A DNA stretch of 64,000 nt from Gammaproteobacteria bacterium BRH_c0. GTDB lineage: Bacteria > Pseudomonadota > Gammaproteobacteria > Pseudomonadales > Porticoccaceae. The position numbers and the translations under genes were made by a program. Below are positions 8,938-16,922 of this stretch, piece after piece. Within the stretch, counting starts at the first letter, position 1. Each line of letters begins with the position of its first letter. The DNA is taken from the NCBI GenBank assembly GCA_000961645.1, contig LADM01000121.1:1-64000 (forward strand), read 5' to 3'. Below the pieces are notes generated by a model. The model made no database searches and was not told the origin of the DNA. It saw nothing but the letters and a program-made list of their open reading frames with translations.

Positions 8938-9908
8938 GGGGTTTCAATCCGGAAGCCGTTTTGATCCCATTCGGTTTTTAAGGCCGCCGCCTTCACCTGC
9001 TCAAACATAAAATCCAGCGCTTTGTGATTGGTAAACGCCTGCAAACACTGTTGGCGGAATTCCTGTTCGGTAGCGTTTTCCTTGGCAGAGATAAAAGCCC
9101 AGGGCAGGATGATGGCGTCTTTGATAAGGTCGGCGATGTCGAATACCAAGGCGCCGCGCCGGGTTTTGCCGTGCATCACAGCGAAGCCGTGGGGAATGCC
9201 CAGCACCCACAGTGTAGTGGCCGCCAACCCATAGGCCAGGTAATTACCGTGGTTTAGAAAGACATTTGCTAAGTCTGTGTTGTCGCGCTCGCGAGTAAAG
9301 TCGCCGAAATTGGTGCAGTTGGCGGCGTATTTGTAGAGTTTCTTGGTGAGTTCCGCTTCTCCCTGTAGCAGGTTGCTGACATTCTTTGCCGCCTGGATTT
9401 TGCTGGCGCCGTTGCTTAATGCACCCAGTATGGCTGGGCTGGCGCTGTCGAAACCCTCTGCCTTGAGATCCTGATCTTTACCCCATAGTTTTTTCAAGTA
9501 GTGGATTCGCGCCAACTGAAACAGTTTGGCAACCTGAAGGCGTTTTGTATCGTCAAACCAGAATTGCATCCAGCCCTGCAGGTATTCCGTGGGGCGGTAT
9601 TCACTTTGGGGGCTGAACCATTCAATTTCGGTGGCCATCAATAAAGGGGTGCCACCACCGCCGGAAAACCCAACCATGACCCCGGCCTGTGCCAACATAC
9701 GCATGGCCGCCTGCGTGATGGATGTGCCGGTGCCGAGTAGCAGGCAGGTGGTGTTGGCAATGGGGATGTTCCAGTATTGGTTCTCGTCCCGCGCCTCTGT
9801 CAGATAGAGTACCCGGCCATCTTTCTGCATCACCCTGCACTTTTCCAGGTAATAAATGTTGGCCCGTTTGGAATGGAGTATGGCTTTTAGATCGGTTAGC
9901 TGTTCCAT
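8934..9908 (-). CDS. cas1: Cas1 CRISPR integrase, I-F type
   Basis: A 324-residue Cas1 that inserts new spacers next to the leader. The opening (LKAILHSKRANIYYLEKCRV, then DGRVLYLTEA) is characteristic of type I-F Cas1. The C-terminal half has the expected GIPHGFAVMHG histidine and FDIADLIKD acidic motif of the active site. Length is normal. It is followed directly by cas2-3 and overlapped at its start by the small gene upstream, so all six cas-strand genes probably form one transcript. Intact cas1 and cas2-3 with a uniform array suggest the system can still acquire spacers. Confidence 0.95.
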   Translation of the reverse strand: MEQLTDLKAILHSKRANIYYLEKCRVMQKDGRVLYLTEARDENQYWNIPIANTTCLLLGTGTSITQAAMRMLAQAGVMVGFSGGGGTPLLMATEIEWFSPQSEYRPTEYLQGWMQFWFDDTKRLQVAKLFQLARIHYLKKLWGKDQDLKAEGFDSASPAILGALSNGASKIQAAKNVSNLLQGEAELTKKLYKYAANCTNFGDFTRERDNTDLANVFLNHGNYLAYGLAATTLWVLGIPHGFAVMHGKTRRGALVFDIADLIKDAIILPWAFISAKENATEQEFRQQCLQAFTNHKALDFMFEQVKAAALKTEWDQNGFRIETP

Positions 9909-10150
9909 AGCGAGGTATGCGTTATATTGCTATTTGCATTGTGTTCTATCTTCATTACATTCTCCTCACTCCAACCCGGAGGCACCGTCGCGAAGATACC
10001 CATTCCCCCAACTTCCGGTAAGTAGGTTAAACCCAGCCTCGCCAGACTTCTCTGCGCAGACTCCCCAGGAACAGACTCACAGACAATGATCTGAGGATTA
10101 GTCTCAATCCGGATATCCGGGTGCTTTAGCAGGATGATTTCGGCGGTCAT
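9896..10150 (-). CDS. unrecognised small protein heading the cas operon
   Basis: An 84-residue protein starting MTAEIILLKHPDIRIETNPQ. The start at 10150 is preceded by a strong AAGGAGGG; a longer in-frame reading from 10222 has no such signal. Its stop lies 13 bases inside cas1, indicating translational coupling and a shared promoter. I do not recognise the family. The sequence is hydrophilic, with no signal peptide or membrane segment, a central RSLARLGLTYLPEVGG stretch and an acidic middle. Being first in the cas transcript, it could be a regulator, an adaptation factor or an unrelated passenger. The function is open. Confidence 0.75.
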   Translation of the reverse strand: MTAEIILLKHPDIRIETNPQIIVCESVPGESAQRSLARLGLTYLPEVGGMGIFATVPPGWSEENVMKIEHNANSNITHTSLWNS

Positions 10151-10346
10151 GGAGTCCCTCCTTGGCTCATATATAGGTAGTAATAATGTGCGGAAAGTGA
10201 GGTATCTTATTTGAAGAAACACCTCTAAATATACCTTGATAGTACACCACTACTAAACAATCCCGCCAAGTAAATATTTCACTTTTTCCGAGTATACAAC
10301 CGCTAATGTACCCGCTTTTTCAACCTCACTTTCCTAGGATTTTCCT
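10151..10346. promoter_or_regulatory. divergent promoter region between cas operon and radC, with mirrored 11-bp sites
   Basis: AT-rich divergent intergenic region. GGAAAGTGAGG at 10192-10202 recurs as its exact complement CCTCACTTTCC at 10324-10334. One copy is about 41 bases upstream of the small cas-operon gene and the other 12 bases before the radC-like ATG. A second, shorter inverted pair, AGGTAT and ATACCT, lies near 10201 and 10234. The layout suggests one regulator binding in front of both transcription units. Confidence 0.55.
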
Positions 10347-10841
10347 ATGCCAGACACCTATACTGACACCCCACAACCGCCCTCAGCACCGACCCCACTA
10401 ACGAAGTCCCAGCAAGCCACCCTCCGCCGGGCAATTCGCCTGCTGGAATCCCAACTGACCGCCTCCGAGGTCTTCTCTAACCCGACTACCGTCAAGCAGT
10501 ACTGCCAGTTACAGATCAGCCTGGAGCGGGATGAACACTTCTGCTGCCTGTTCCTCAATACCCGCCACTCCTTGATCTCCTTCGAGCGCCTCTTCCGGGG
10601 TACCGTCGATGGAGCCAGTGTCTATCCCCGCGTGGTAGTCAGGCGCTGCCTGGAGCTGAATGCCTCTGCCGTGATTTTTACCCACAACCACCCCAGCGGT
10701 ATTGCCGAGCCCAGCAGGGACGATGCCACGATCACCCGCAGGCTGAAAGATGCACTGGCTCTCATAGATGTGCGCGTCCTGGATCACATCGTCGTGGGCA
10801 CCGGAGGCACTACCTCGATGGCAGAACAGGGATTGCTCTGA
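10347..10841 (+). CDS. radC: short RadC-type JAB/MPN domain protein
   Basis: A 164-residue RadC-family protein. The metal-binding motif HNHPSG with the following S and DD (113-126) is the JAMM signature of RadC. The helix-hairpin-helix segment of chromosomal RadC is missing, as is typical of copies on phages, plasmids and islands. The N-terminal 40 residues are proline- and threonine-rich and then helical. It is the first gene of the rightward mobile-element module and is divergent from the CRISPR operon. The role of RadC proteins is unsettled; a role in element recombination or DNA processing is inference. Confidence 0.88.
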   Translation: MPDTYTDTPQPPSAPTPLTKSQQATLRRAIRLLESQLTASEVFSNPTTVKQYCQLQISLERDEHFCCLFLNTRHSLISFERLFRGTVDGASVYPRVVVRRCLELNASAVIFTHNHPSGIAEPSRDDATITRRLKDALALIDVRVLDHIVVGTGGTTSMAEQGLL

Positions 10842-10934
10842 TCCAGCCATAGTCACCACCGCTGCACCCCTCCCCGCTTTACCTTCTAAACCACCAACCC
10901 ATTAACCGCATCCATTACCCATGGAGGTATCCCT

Positions 10935-11261
10935 ATGCGTATGCAACACAAAGTCCTGGCCAACTTGAAGGCCTTGATTGAATCCACCGGCCTGGAAGCC
11001 CTGGACCGCCCCCATTGGGCCAACACCGGGTCTCTCAGCATCCAACACCCCGAGGAGATCCAGGAATTGGCCAGTGTCGGCTATGACTTCCAGGATACCT
11101 GGGGAACCATGACCTTCAGCATCACCGTGAAGGGTCAACGGCTTCCCAGCCAACCCGGTAGGTCTGATTACTTCGACTTCCGCATCAACTACACCGACGG
11201 AGAGGGATTCCAGCAGTTCCGGAATCGACTCCAGCAAGTTCTATCAACCCTTAACCCTTAA
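10935..11261 (+). CDS. hypothetical protein
   Basis: A 108-residue soluble protein starting MRMQHKVLANLKALIESTGL, preceded by GGAGGTATCCCT. It has an N-terminal amphipathic helix, a middle with mixed beta-like segments (WGTMTFSITVKGQRLP) and a C-terminal helix (FQQFRNRLQQVLSTL). No family was recognised. It is followed 20 bases later by the next gene and probably shares its transcript. The GC-rich codon use matches the neighbouring mobile-element module rather than the AT-rich cas genes. Confidence 0.65.
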   Translation: MRMQHKVLANLKALIESTGLEALDRPHWANTGSLSIQHPEEIQELASVGYDFQDTWGTMTFSITVKGQRLPSQPGRSDYFDFRINYTDGEGFQQFRNRLQQVLSTLNP

Positions 11262-11281
11262 TATTCAAGCAGGAGGCCATC

Positions 11282-11899
11282 ATGGCTACCAAACCAGCAA
11301 TCACCAAAACTACCAACCCCTCTGGCATGAGGATCATCAAGAAAGGCACCTGTGGAATGATCGCCCCCAGTTCCAGCGGCCAGTTGACCTATGACGTCGG
11401 CTACCAGGAGAAAGACAGGACTTTCCACTTCCGGGTCACTGGCAATACCGGCGGCGGTTACTTCAGCAAGGAGTGGGTCAGCCTAGACTTGATTCTGGAG
11501 CACATAGAAGCCCAGCCTCCAGGACAGCCCTTCAAGAGTTTGGTTTTGAGGAAGGTGTATGTGTCCACCGGAGCCAATAACTATGGGTTTCTTTCTGCTG
11601 TCCTCCGCAAGGAAGGTCTGTTGCTGCCAGTTCCCAAGAAGCCCTTCAGCCACCTCGCAGGGGATGCCGCGCTGTTCATGAAGGCTATGCAGTCTGCATT
11701 GAAGGCCAAGACTGACCTGGAAGATGAAGTGGCCATTGAAGACGCAGAGAAAGCCAAAGTCCGGGAGCAACGGGCGGCGGCTATGCAAAAGGCATTAGCT
11801 GTGAAGGCAAGGGGCAAGCCTATGCAAACCGCATCAACGACGGCTCCGAAGAGGCCGGTCAAGAAAGCACCCCGGAAACCAGTGGCCAAATCCGCCTGA
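11282..11899 (+). CDS. hypothetical protein with basic Lys/Pro/Ala tail
   Basis: A 205-residue protein with AGGAGG just before its ATG. Residues 1-150 look folded, with a glycine-rich stretch (FRVTGNTGGGYFSKEWVSL). From about 150 the protein becomes an Ala/Lys/Glu helix and ends in a very basic tail (KRPVKKAPRKPVAKSA) like those of nucleic-acid-binding proteins. No family was recognised. DNA or RNA binding by the tail is inference from composition only. Confidence 0.65.
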   Translation: MATKPAITKTTNPSGMRIIKKGTCGMIAPSSSGQLTYDVGYQEKDRTFHFRVTGNTGGGYFSKEWVSLDLILEHIEAQPPGQPFKSLVLRKVYVSTGANNYGFLSAVLRKEGLLLPVPKKPFSHLAGDAALFMKAMQSALKAKTDLEDEVAIEDAEKAKVREQRAAAMQKALAVKARGKPMQTASTTAPKRPVKKAPRKPVAKSA

Positions 11900-12421
11900 T
11901 TGTCCATTGGCCTTTGGCTATGCTGGCAAGGGGATCTTTGCATCAGACAATTCGAGCGTTTAGCGTAATGCAAACCGTTCCTATGGCTTAGCTACCAGCA
12001 CTACCTCCCTTGATATGCAATCTGCATAGCCCCGGTCAACCCTCGACCCCCTTCCTTTTAATGCCATTTGCATAGGCCCCGGCAGTTCCCTTGGAAACAC
12101 CCTTTACCGTTGATGTCATTGGGCATTCAGGGCATTGGAATTCCAGGGGGCCGCAGGTGCATCGCGGGGCCGCCCCATCACCATCGCCATGCCCAGCCCC
12201 CGGTTTGCCCAGAGGTGGCCACTCTGGCGGCCTCCGGTACCCACCTGGGGCTGGGGCGGGGCCTCCCTCCGGCGCTCCCCGATTCCCCCGGAATCGCCCG
12301 GCAAAACCCACCGACAACCCGGCGCACTCGTCGCCTCGTCGCTTCCGGCGTCAAAAGCGTCAAGTCGTCGCTTGCGTCAGGTGCGCCAACACTTTTCTTT
12401 CACCCACTCATCGGAGTCTTT
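11900..12421. other. 522-bp gap without a supported gene, with repeated TGCATAG-type motifs
   Basis: The first half holds several ATGCAAA/TTTGCAT words: GCATAGCCCCGG at 12024-12035 is echoed by GCATAGGCCCCGG at 12070-12082, and related copies lie at about 11936, 11967 and 12014. From 12100 to 12400 the sequence is very GC-rich. The recombinase frame stays open through it, but the translation is low-complexity Pro/Arg/Gly/His and lacks a ribosome site, so I treat it as non-coding. Confidence 0.5.
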
Positions 12422-13132
12422 ATGAATACACCCGCCCCCCAGCGGTATGTGGCCTACTATCGCGTGAGCACTATGAAACAGGGCCAATCCGGCTTAGGTT
12501 TGGAGGCTCAGGAAAAGGCTGTCCAGGAATTTCTATCTCATTACGGCGGTGACGTTATCGCCGAATTCAAGGAAGTAGAATCCGGCAAACGAGATGACCG
12601 CCCGGAGTTCACAAAAGCGGCTGAGTATGCCGAACTGGCCAACGCGACGTTGTTAGTGGCCAAGCTGGATCGGCTCTCTCGGGATTTGCACTTCATCACC
12701 AACCTGCAAAAGAAGCGGATTCCTTTCAAGCTGGCGGATATGCCGGAGATAGATAATCTGACCATTCACATACTGGCCGCCATGGCAGAGCACGAAGCTC
12801 GCATGATCTCACAACGGACTAAGGCTGCCCTCCAGGTAGCCAAGAAAAGAGGTGTTCAACTCGGCAACCCGATATTACACCTCCAACGGAACACGGATGT
12901 TGCTCCTGCTACTGCGGTTCGCACTGAGTCTCAGCGACTATGGCGCAGCAAGGTGACCAGGATCATCGATTTCATCGTGTCTGAGGAAGGTGTCACTACC
13001 TGTAACGCCATCGCTGCCCTGCTGAACGCTCGCGGCCTGACCACCTACCGAGGCATGGCTTTTTCGATAGCAACGGTTAGCAGGCTATTGCGACAAGGGA
13101 AAACCGCTGACCCTTTAAAAATTGACCTTTAA
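12422..13132 (+). CDS. small serine recombinase (resolvase/invertase family)
   Basis: A 236-residue site-specific recombinase. The N-terminal catalytic domain opens VAYYRVSTMKQGQSGLGLEAQ, with nucleophile Ser16, and includes LVAKLDRLSRD with the conserved arginines and HEARMISQRTKAAL at the domain's end helix. The C-terminal part (about 160-230) resembles a short DNA-binding domain ending SIATVSRLLRQG. The chosen start follows GGAG; the reading frame is open for 350 bases upstream but without coding character. It lacks the large C-terminal domains of phage serine integrases, so resolution or inversion is likelier than integration. A nested palindrome 110-190 bases downstream could be its site. 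Confidence 0.88.
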   Translation: MNTPAPQRYVAYYRVSTMKQGQSGLGLEAQEKAVQEFLSHYGGDVIAEFKEVESGKRDDRPEFTKAAEYAELANATLLVAKLDRLSRDLHFITNLQKKRIPFKLADMPEIDNLTIHILAAMAEHEARMISQRTKAALQVAKKRGVQLGNPILHLQRNTDVAPATAVRTESQRLWRSKVTRIIDFIVSEEGVTTCNAIAALLNARGLTTYRGMAFSIATVSRLLRQGKTADPLKIDL

Positions 13133-13445
13133 TGGTGCAATTAAATTGAACCCGTTAGTTTAACCCCCTGGGGTGCCCTATTCTCTGTCTATTAAGAGGC
13201 CTATTAAATAGACCCTACAAGGGTTCCATTAAAGGGGTAACCCTCGGGAGGTACTTACTGATGGTATCCCATTGAGATTACCCTGGAATGGTAACTCTTT
13301 AGCGAGTGACTCCTCCCGGAACACTGACTGTGTATACCCGCTCCCGGCCCTCTGGGATGCACGTCCAAATCGCCCCTTCTCTACCAGTAGTAATTCCCGA
13401 TAAACACCATCCCCGATTAACCATTTATCAATTCATGGAGACTCT
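13133..13445. other. non-coding stretch with nested palindrome (structured RNA or recombination site candidate)
   Basis: No gene seen. CGGGAGG (13245-13251) pairs with CCTCCCG (13312-13318). Inside lie a small hairpin ATGG-TATC-CCAT (13261-13272) and an inner pair GAGATTACC / GGTAACTC (about 13274-13297). Together they could fold a 74-base branched RNA or mark binding sites for the serine recombinase encoded just upstream. Direct CTATTAA repeats occur at about 13188 and 13201. Confidence 0.4.
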
Positions 13446-13625
13446 ATGCTGAAGTCCATGCTGTCCGCTGCTACCTATTTTTCCTTCATCTACAAGCCCT
13501 ATCGACTGTTGTCGTTACCGCTGGCCCTGGCGTTGTGGCATGTCAGTCCGCTGGCATTGCTGCTCACCGTGGCCGCCATCCTTTCCACCATCGCTTTTAT
13601 TCTCATCCACGTTGGAGACTTTTGA
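13446..13625 (+). CDS. small two-helix membrane protein
   Basis: A 59-residue open frame starting MLKSMLSAATYFSFIYKPYR, then two hydrophobic stretches (LLSLPLALALWHV and LALLLTVAAILSTIAFILI). ATGGAGAC provides a GGAG ribosome site before the ATG. Its stop overlaps a likely TTG start of the next small gene, which supports both being translated. The function is unknown; it would sit in the inner membrane as a short hairpin. Confidence 0.5.
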   Translation: MLKSMLSAATYFSFIYKPYRLLSLPLALALWHVSPLALLLTVAAILSTIAFILIHVGDF

Positions 13626-13798
13626 CCACGCAAGACTACGAAGATTATCTCATCGATGCCTACCACACAGTGCTGCCCTGGGACCTGCCAGAATCGGAGT
13701 TCGCCGACGCAGTGAACGAGCAAGCCCGCCTGATGGCCGGAGAACCCTGGGAATTATATCCAGAGCTGCCCTGCCCTGAGGCTCCACTGCAATTCTGA
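13622..13798 (+). CDS. small acidic hypothetical protein
   Basis: A frame of 58 codons reading TTQDYEDYLIDAYHTVLPWD after a TTG start that overlaps the previous stop (TTTTGA), with GGAG seven bases before it. The product is very acidic and aromatic. An in-frame ATG exists upstream at 13535 but would run inside the membrane gene. No family was recognised. Coupling to the membrane protein suggests they act together, which is inference. Confidence 0.5.
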   Translation: MTTQDYEDYLIDAYHTVLPWDLPESEFADAVNEQARLMAGEPWELYPELPCPEAPLQF

Positions 13799-13866
13799 TA
13801 CATTCCCTGCAACACCCCTCCCTTCTGTTACACAAACAATCAACCCCTCGTCAAAAAGGAATACCC

Positions 13867-14103
13867 ATGATTATCCGCACCCAATTGGCGGAGGTCGGGT
13901 TGCGCCTGGAATCCGCAGTTGCAGGGTTGCCAGGTGAGCCAACCGATGCCCAGGACCTGTTTGACCGCTACGAAATGACAGCCATCCAGATACTCGATAG
14001 CGAGCACCAGGACTTTATCCCCGGAATCCTTGAAGAGTATCTGATGACCCTGCTGTACCTGAAGCAACTCGAACTGGGGTTACTGCCAGATTTCCAGGAG
14101 TAA
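13867..14103 (+). CDS. small hypothetical protein
   Basis: A 78-residue acidic, helical protein beginning MIIRTQLAEVGLRLESAVAG, with AAGGA before the ATG. It has no signal, membrane segment or cysteine pattern. It ends 22 bases before an intrinsic terminator and so closes the transcript that probably starts at the RadC-like gene or later. No family was recognised. Confidence 0.55.
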   Translation: MIIRTQLAEVGLRLESAVAGLPGEPTDAQDLFDRYEMTAIQILDSEHQDFIPGILEEYLMTLLYLKQLELGLLPDFQE

Positions 14104-14124
14104 TCCTTCAACACTACCCCCTAT

Positions 14125-14150
14125 GGCCACCCTAACCGGTGGCCTTTTTT
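14125..14150 (+). terminator. intrinsic terminator
   Basis: Stem GGCCACC (14125-14131), six-base loop, stem GGTGGCC (14138-14144) and six Ts. It separates the small-gene transcript from the antirestriction gene. Confidence 0.85.
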
Positions 14151-14181
14151 ATGCCTTTACCCACACCTCGGAGATATCCCT

Positions 14182-14601
14182 ATGATTGATCGACCACAAC
14201 CCATCGAATTCACTCTCGTAGCCGAAGATAAGCGCCTGGCTGTTGCAGCCAAGTTGTTTGCTAATTATTTTGTGACCTTTGAAAGTACTGTGTACGCTTT
14301 TGCCGACCGGCTGAGCAAGGACTACAACGGCGCGTACTGGCAGTTCTACACCCTCAGCAATGGCGGTTTTTCCATGGCCCCGTCCTGTGATCACACGTTC
14401 TATGTCAGAGCTGAGAACGGCTTTCAGGGCGAACTGATGCCCAACGCTTTTGGCATCTGCTGCTGTATGTATGCGTTCAGCCATCTGTCCTTCTCAGAGA
14501 ACCGAGAGTTGAGTGAGCGGTGTACCGAGCACTTTCACCGTCTGCGGAAGGCCTGCCTGGACCACCCCGACGGCGGAAAGATCCTGGCCGCCTGCGACTA
14601 G
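14182..14601 (+). CDS. ardB: ArdB/KlcA-type antirestriction protein
   Basis: A 139-residue protein of the ArdB/KlcA family, which lets incoming DNA escape type I restriction without mimicking DNA charge. The hallmark stretch YWQFYTLSNGGFSMAP lies near residues 53-68. It is followed by the family's alanine/glycine helix (MPNAFGICCCMYAFSHLSFS) and a C-terminal HFHRLRKACLDHPDGGKIL. Length is normal. CGGAGATATCCCT precedes the ATG. Such genes are carried by conjugative plasmids and islands, in line with the element being mobile between strains. It sits alone after a terminator and before a long repeat-bearing non-coding region. Confidence 0.85.
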   Translation: MIDRPQPIEFTLVAEDKRLAVAAKLFANYFVTFESTVYAFADRLSKDYNGAYWQFYTLSNGGFSMAPSCDHTFYVRAENGFQGELMPNAFGICCCMYAFSHLSFSENRELSERCTEHFHRLRKACLDHPDGGKILAACD

Positions 14602-15215
14602 CGCACGATTGAAGCACTGCCAAAACCGCCGAAACTGCTCGATCTGGGTTTTGGCGGATTTGGCGATATGCGCCTTTCAGAAATTTCCCGCCGCACTCTG
14701 CAAAAATATCCCATCAACCAACCGCCGAAACTGCCGAAACCTCCTACCCCAGGGGTTTTGGCGGTTTTGGCGGTTTTGGCGATACCCCGCCCTTCGAAAA
14801 TCCCGCAGATTTCACCTCCCACCGGCCCGACTCATGGCCCATTTCAAGCTATCCGACCCTCCAAATACCCCTCTCACACATCTATTTTTGACTTTATTCA
14901 TGAAACATATTTATAGATTTCTAACTCTTTAATAACTTTTGTGAATATGTTGCTTCCTAGCGAAAGGCACATAAAACAGACAAAATTTTTTCAACCTTGT
15001 GAAAGCCACTTTGACTGAGAAAATATTTTTTCCTACCAAAGCAATATAAAACACAGACTTTAGAATCTACCAACTTAAAAACCGGTTTTATACTTTTATA
15101 CAAGCGTTTCTCAACTTTTTGCCGCATTTACTTTTGGAAGTTTCCTGATATTCTCTACCGAGCTGACGACTAAAAATCGCGGCTAAATTCTTTTAAATCG
15201 AATAGGAGAATCACC
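14602..15215. repeat. iteron-like TTTTGGCGG clusters followed by AT-rich region (origin candidate)
   Basis: Two palindromic clusters built from a nine-base unit TTTTGGCGG and its complement: CCAAAACCGCCGAAAC facing GGTTTTGGCGGATTTGGCG (14619-14668), and ACCGCCGAAACTGCCGAAAC facing three tandem GGTTTTGGC units (14721-14787). They are followed by about 330 strongly AT-rich bases with repeated ATAAAACA-type words (14966-15060). Repeats, then AT-rich DNA, then primase and helicase genes downstream is the common arrangement of a replication origin. No gene was seen here. Confidence 0.5.
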
Positions 15216-15821
15216 ATGATTCCAAAAATTGATACCGGCTTCGATGATGATGAAGCCACCCCTAATAGCTCATGTGCCCATAGGGACCTGAGCGATTTCA
15301 CTGACAAGGTCAACTTTGACCTTATGACGGATGAAGATGGGGTAACCATTCGTCGAAGTCAGTCCGGTGAAGCCTTTTGCCGGACCGGCAATGAGACCAC
15401 TCTCAACTGCTTGTTACGACGTCATCACGATGAGTACAGAAACTTCCAAGGTGAAGACTTCTGTCCCGTCATTGGCGAACTGCAGGAACGGGTTAAGAAA
15501 CATTTGCGACCCGTTCGGTTCGTTGGTGGTCTTAATGAGGCTGGTGAGTATTTCATCTATCCTCAGAAGTTAAACACCAAGCGAAACTCGAACTCTTGGA
15601 ACTCTTCGCTGGCAGTTGCATTGTCGCAGGACCCTGGTGTGTTCATAAGACTGACATCGAATACCGAGCAGCAGCGCTACGATTTTTCCGTCGTCGATAG
15701 AACCTGTGAAATACCTCTCGACATTGAAGACTTCCAGTCTCAGCTGCTGAAAGCTCTCGAAAATGACTTGATCGAATCGGCTGATCACTCTGTTTATAAA
15801 AAGTTTGTTGCCGCAGCCTGA
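15216..15821 (+). CDS. hypothetical protein upstream of the primase module
   Basis: A 201-residue acidic protein starting MIPKIDTGFDDDEATPNSSC with AGGAG before the ATG. It contains a run of charged residues, a short cysteine pair (C20 and C50 region) and no membrane segment. No family was recognised. It follows the repeat-rich region directly, so it could be a replication or copy-control protein that binds those repeats; this is a guess from position only. Confidence 0.6.
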   Translation: MIPKIDTGFDDDEATPNSSCAHRDLSDFTDKVNFDLMTDEDGVTIRRSQSGEAFCRTGNETTLNCLLRRHHDEYRNFQGEDFCPVIGELQERVKKHLRPVRFVGGLNEAGEYFIYPQKLNTKRNSNSWNSSLAVALSQDPGVFIRLTSNTEQQRYDFSVVDRTCEIPLDIEDFQSQLLKALENDLIESADHSVYKKFVAAA

Positions 15822-15992
15822 TTCTACTGTTCTCGTAGGGCCTCCGCCCGACACCTGCCCCAGGGATGCAAACCTGCATCCGACGCTGATTTAAGGGCAG
15901 CGCTCCTCATCTGGAGCGTTCGCCGACACCTCTATAGCGCACTGAGCGCATCACGAACCCCTACATTCACTGTGTTCGTTGGAGGTATTCCT

Positions 15993-16922
15993 ATGACGAC
16001 AACCTTTACTGACGATGGAACGGGCGCTTCCAGCCTGGAACATCTGGCTTACGAAATCTACAAGCTCCTGGATATCCAGGTGGACCCGATTCCCGATGGC
16101 CGGTTCCACCGCTATCCGGCACCGGGCAAACCGGACACCAATGATGCCTGCTGGGTCTGGATATCGGAGGACGGCAACTACGCCAAATTCGGGAATTTCA
16201 TTACCGGCGAGACCCATACCTGGAAAGGGGGGCTATTCCAGCCGCTGTCCCCGGAAGAAGCCGCTGCCCTGCAAGCGCAGGCTAAAAAGGCGGCCATTCA
16301 GGCTTACCGGGAGAAACGACAGCGGCAGGAGCAGGCGGCAATGAAAGCCCAGGCCATGATCAAGGGCGCCAAACGCGCCACCCACGCCAACCCTTACCTA
16401 TCCCAAAAATCCATCGAGCCCCACGGCACCTTTGCGGACGGCGCTGTTCTATTGGTGCCCATGGTCAACCTGGACAGTGAGATCCGAAATATCCAGCGTA
16501 TTTACCCCAACCGGGACAAGCGGTTCCTGAAAGGCGGCCAGGTCAACGGTTTGTTCACCACGGTAGATGCCCTCTTCAGTGCCGAGACGCAGTACATCTG
16601 CGAAGGCCTTGCCACGGCAGCCACTGTGAACGAGCTCACCTACAAGCCGGTGGCCGCTGCGATGACCGCAGCCAATCTCAAAGCGGTGTGCCTTGCCTTG
16701 GCCAGGGTCGCGCCCAAGGGTGTGGAGATTGTTGTGGTCGCCGACAACGACCATCGGACGGAAGGCAATCCCGGTGTAACCCGCGCCAAAGAGGCCGCCA
16801 GGGCTATCGGTGCCAGAGTCGTCATACCGCCTTTGCCTTGTGATCGGCGAGATTGTTACTGTACGGATTTCAATGACTATTGGAACTGCAGCAACCGGCT
16901 ATTGGTGGCGGACAATGGTTAA
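15993..16922 (+). CDS. TOPRIM-domain primase-like protein
   Basis: A 309-residue protein. The N-terminal third carries a CHC2-like or DUF-type primase accessory fold (FHRYPAPGKPDTNDACWVWI). A charged helix follows at about 90-125. The C-terminal half is a TOPRIM domain, with the glutamate motif YICEGLATAATV and the acidic VVVADND. This is the plan of plasmid, phage and island primases that make RNA primers. GGAGG precedes the chosen start. The last codons overlap the ATG of the next gene by eight bases (ATGGTTAA), so the two are made together and probably act as primase and helicase. Confidence 0.8.
   Translation: MTTTFTDDGTGASSLEHLAYEIYKLLDIQVDPIPDGRFHRYPAPGKPDTNDACWVWISEDGNYAKFGNFITGETHTWKGGLFQPLSPEEAAALQAQAKKAAIQAYREKRQRQEQAAMKAQAMIKGAKRATHANPYLSQKSIEPHGTFADGAVLLVPMVNLDSEIRNIQRIYPNRDKRFLKGGQVNGLFTTVDALFSAETQYICEGLATAATVNELTYKPVAAAMTAANLKAVCLALARVAPKGVEIVVVADNDHRTEGNPGVTRAKEAARAIGARVVIPPLPCDRRDCYCTDFNDYWNCSNRLLVADNG

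Noticed and set aside
3450-9908. Tn7-like CRISPR-associated transposon (type I-F3)
   Set aside because: No tnsA, tnsB, tnsC or tniQ gene is present. The locus has cas1 and an intact cas2-3, which such transposons lack.
12068-12421. An N-terminal extension of the serine recombinase
   Set aside because: The frame is open only because the DNA is GC-rich. It encodes low-complexity sequence and there is no ribosome site, while the ATG at 12422 starts a standard catalytic domain.
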